A model generated the notes under the pieces. The model had not been told where the DNA came from. It did no database searches and saw nothing but the letters and a program-made list of their open reading frames with translations. Position numbers and translations under genes: made by a program. From contig MPDB01000006.1 of assembly GCA_001874155.1 (NCBI GenBank), positions 1-64,000 on the forward strand: 64,000 bases of DNA, written 5' to 3'. This document shows, piece after piece, positions 62,277 through 64,000 of this stretch; the first letter of the stretch is position 1; every line of letters starts with the position of its first letter. The stretch is from Vibrio sp. MedPE-SWchi (GTDB lineage: Bacteria; Pseudomonadota; Gammaproteobacteria; Enterobacterales; Vibrionaceae).

Positions 62277-63737
62277 ATGATATTCTCTGCAGTGTCTCAA
62301 CACAGTAAAACCCTCACTCATCTATTAACAACGGCTTTATTACTGACTAGCACATCGGTATACAGCTATGAGCAAACCCAGCTTCTCCCCCAAGGCAGCA
62401 GAAACAGCTTGGTGCTGGAAAGCCTGAGTAGCCCGAAAGCAACATCACTCGCTGAACATACCGAGCAGTTTTTCCCTCCGGCCAGTACGCTAAAACTGGT
62501 TACCGCGCTTGCCGCCAAATTGGAGCTTGGTGATGAATTCCATTTTCAAACCTCGATCTTTGAAGAGAACAATGATGTCGTCATCGAGTTTACGGGGGAT
62601 CCGACTCTTACGACTCCTGATCTAAAGCAACTTCTGCAAGCGGCCAAGAAGCAAGGTAAGTCGACCATCAAGGGCGATATATGGTTAGACGATTCCAGCT
62701 TTACAGGCTACGAACGAGCGGTAGGTTGGCCTTGGGATATACTCGGCGTTTGTTACAGCGCTCCGGCAAGTGCCATTACCCTTGATGAAAACTGCGTACA
62801 AGCTTCTATCTATACATTGGATAATGGAAAGACCCGAGTGTACGTCCCAGAGCAATACCCAATTCACGTATCAACTAAGGCACGTACCGTAAGTCAAATT
62901 GAGCAGGAAGGAAGCCAATGTGACTTAGAGCTGACGACAGAAAACAACAATCAATATCAGCTCAATGGTTGTTTAGTTGAACGCAGTAAACCACTACCTC
63001 TTAAGTTTGCAGTGCAAAATCCAACTCAATACACAACACGTATGGTTTACACGCTATTGAACCAACTTGGTATCGAGCTTAAAGGCTCGGTTAAAATAGG
63101 ATTACCTCCCTCTTTTGAACAACGCTCCACAACCTTACTAGCAAAGCACGAGTCTGATAAGTTGCCAGAGCTGCTCGATACAATGCTAAAAAAATCCGAT
63201 AATCTTATTGCCGACAATCTAACTAAAACGTTAGGCAAGCACTTCTTTCATCAAGCTGGCAGCTTTAAAAATGGCACCTTAGCCATGAAGCATATCATTT
63301 TGGCTAACACAGGCATCGACCTCGAAAATTCGCAGTTAGCAGATGGATCAGGGTTATCTCGCAACAACCGTTTCACAAGCCAAGATATGGCTGACATATT
63401 GCGTTATATCTGGAAGAACGATACAGACTTAAACATTATCGAACTCATGCCAACCTCCGGAACAAATGGCACATTGAAATACCGTCGAAGCATGCGAAAA
63501 TCGCCTATCAAAGGGCAGATCATCGCGAAAAGTGGTTCACTCTATGGTAGCTATAATATGGCTGGATATGGGCTCAATCAAAAAGGTGAGCCAAACTCAC
63601 TCTTTGTTCAATTTGTCTCTGATTACCACCCAATAAAAAGGAGCAATGACAAACCCGTCATTGCTCCCATTACTCATTTTGAAACGCTCTTTTATCAAGA
63701 TGTCATCACGTTCAGTCAGATGCTCTCTAATCAATAA
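62277..63737 (+). CDS. dacB: D-alanyl-D-alanine carboxypeptidase / endopeptidase (PBP4)
   Basis: Class C penicillin-binding protein that trims peptidoglycan cross-links in the periplasm. It has 486 residues with a signal peptide (about 1-30). Catalytic motifs: S70-T-L-K73 in PASTLKL, SDN in KKSDNLIADN, and KSG in IAKSGSLYG. A long insertion lies between SXXK and SDN, typical of PBP4. AGGA lies about ten bases before ATG 62277. Confidence 0.95.
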   Translation: MIFSAVSQHSKTLTHLLTTALLLTSTSVYSYEQTQLLPQGSRNSLVLESLSSPKATSLAEHTEQFFPPASTLKLVTALAAKLELGDEFHFQTSIFEENNDVVIEFTGDPTLTTPDLKQLLQAAKKQGKSTIKGDIWLDDSSFTGYERAVGWPWDILGVCYSAPASAITLDENCVQASIYTLDNGKTRVYVPEQYPIHVSTKARTVSQIEQEGSQCDLELTTENNNQYQLNGCLVERSKPLPLKFAVQNPTQYTTRMVYTLLNQLGIELKGSVKIGLPPSFEQRSTTLLAKHESDKLPELLDTMLKKSDNLIADNLTKTLGKHFFHQAGSFKNGTLAMKHIILANTGIDLENSQLADGSGLSRNNRFTSQDMADILRYIWKNDTDLNIIELMPTSGTNGTLKYRRSMRKSPIKGQIIAKSGSLYGSYNMAGYGLNQKGEPNSLFVQFVSDYHPIKRSNDKPVIAPITHFETLFYQDVITFSQMLSNQ

Positions 63738-63775
63738 ACTTAAGCGAACGATATTTCCTAGGCGTTTGGCTACGT

Positions 63776-64000
63776 TTAGCTGATCCCTAGGAAGTAGTTT
63801 ACAACCGTAAAGTAGATCCACATCCCTGAGATATCGACTATCGAAGCAAGGACTGGGCTCACCAATACTGCAGGATCAAGCTTTACTGCTCTAGCAAGAA
63901 TCGGTAACACGCCACCAAGTGTGGTCGAAATCGTCACCTGAATAAACAACGCCACCGCGATGGCCAGTGCGATAAGGTTGATATCAAACCCACCTGCTGA
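63776..64000 (-). CDS. mgtE: Mg2+ transporter MgtE, C-terminal fragment
   Basis: The last 74 residues of a CorA-unrelated MgtE-family Mg2+ transporter; the 5' part lies outside the window. The visible segment has two or three membrane helices and GGVLPILARAVKLDPAVLVS-like sequence (read in pieces), ending in WIYFTVVNYFLGIS. It is convergent with dacB. The family call is good; the exact paralogue cannot be judged. Confidence 0.8.
   Translation of the reverse strand, partial: SAGGFDINLIALAIAVALFIQVTISTTLGGVLPILARAVKLDPAVLVSPVLASIVDISGMWIYFTVVNYFLGIS

Overview
The window is a stretch of chromosome from a marine gammaproteobacterium, almost certainly a Vibrio. The evidence is the gene content and order: a second EF-G (fusA2 type), a PlzC-like double PilZ protein, deoC-deoA-deoB-deoD followed by a NupC transporter, two glutamate synthase operons side by side, and an OmpU-type porin beside dacB and greA. 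Base composition looks uniform and moderate. I cannot name the species. There is no prophage, insertion sequence, CRISPR array, integron or rRNA operon; this is ordinary core genome with interesting regulatory DNA.

Layout. 1-12700: fusA2 (truncated by the window edge), a HAD phosphatase, radA, plzC, serB/ytjB and the deoCABD nucleoside catabolism operon. 12.7-20.5 kb: a palindrome-rich deo leader, nupC, yjjV with a 47-residue DUF5363 gene, yaaA, a YaaJ-type alanine symporter, a 700-base AT-rich gap, a DUF3545 small protein, a hemerythrin protein, ung and a 39-residue unknown. 20.6-27.2 kb: nfo, grcA with two FNR boxes, and thrLABC with its leader peptide and attenuator. 27.4-34.0 kb: a small outer-membrane-like protein, an RraA-like protein, a DUF3293 protein, arcA, a lipoprotein, arcB and yhcC. 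34.6-46.8 kb: two complete gltBD operons of different lineages. 46.9-47.4 kb: a DUF1499 lipoprotein.

From 47.4 kb the window holds, on the minus strand, the widely conserved translation and cell-envelope cluster: greA upstream, then rlmE-ftsH-folP-glmM-secG-tRNA-Leu-tRNA-fMet-rimP-nusA-infB-rbfA-truB, with yhbY divergent from rlmE. It ends at truB without the usual rpsO-pnp. After greA come an ompU-like porin, dacB and the last 74 residues of an MgtE-type Mg2+ transporter.

How it fits together: radA, serB, ytjB, deo, yjjV, yaaA, yaaJ, thr and arcA are the genes found around minute 99-0 of the E. coli map. arcB-yhcC-gltBD is another E. coli neighbourhood, joined here so that arcA and arcB lie about 550 bases apart. 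Oxygen control is a theme: ArcA/ArcB, and FNR boxes before grcA and arcA. Nitrogen assimilation is represented by two GOGATs, one resembling the Firmicutes enzyme and one the enterobacterial enzyme.

I found no plausible undescribed multi-gene system. The items most worth a second look are the run of palindromes upstream of deoC, the duplicated but non-orthologous GOGAT operons, the ArcB lacking one of its two redox cysteines, the greA leader attenuator, and several palindromes without an assigned regulator.
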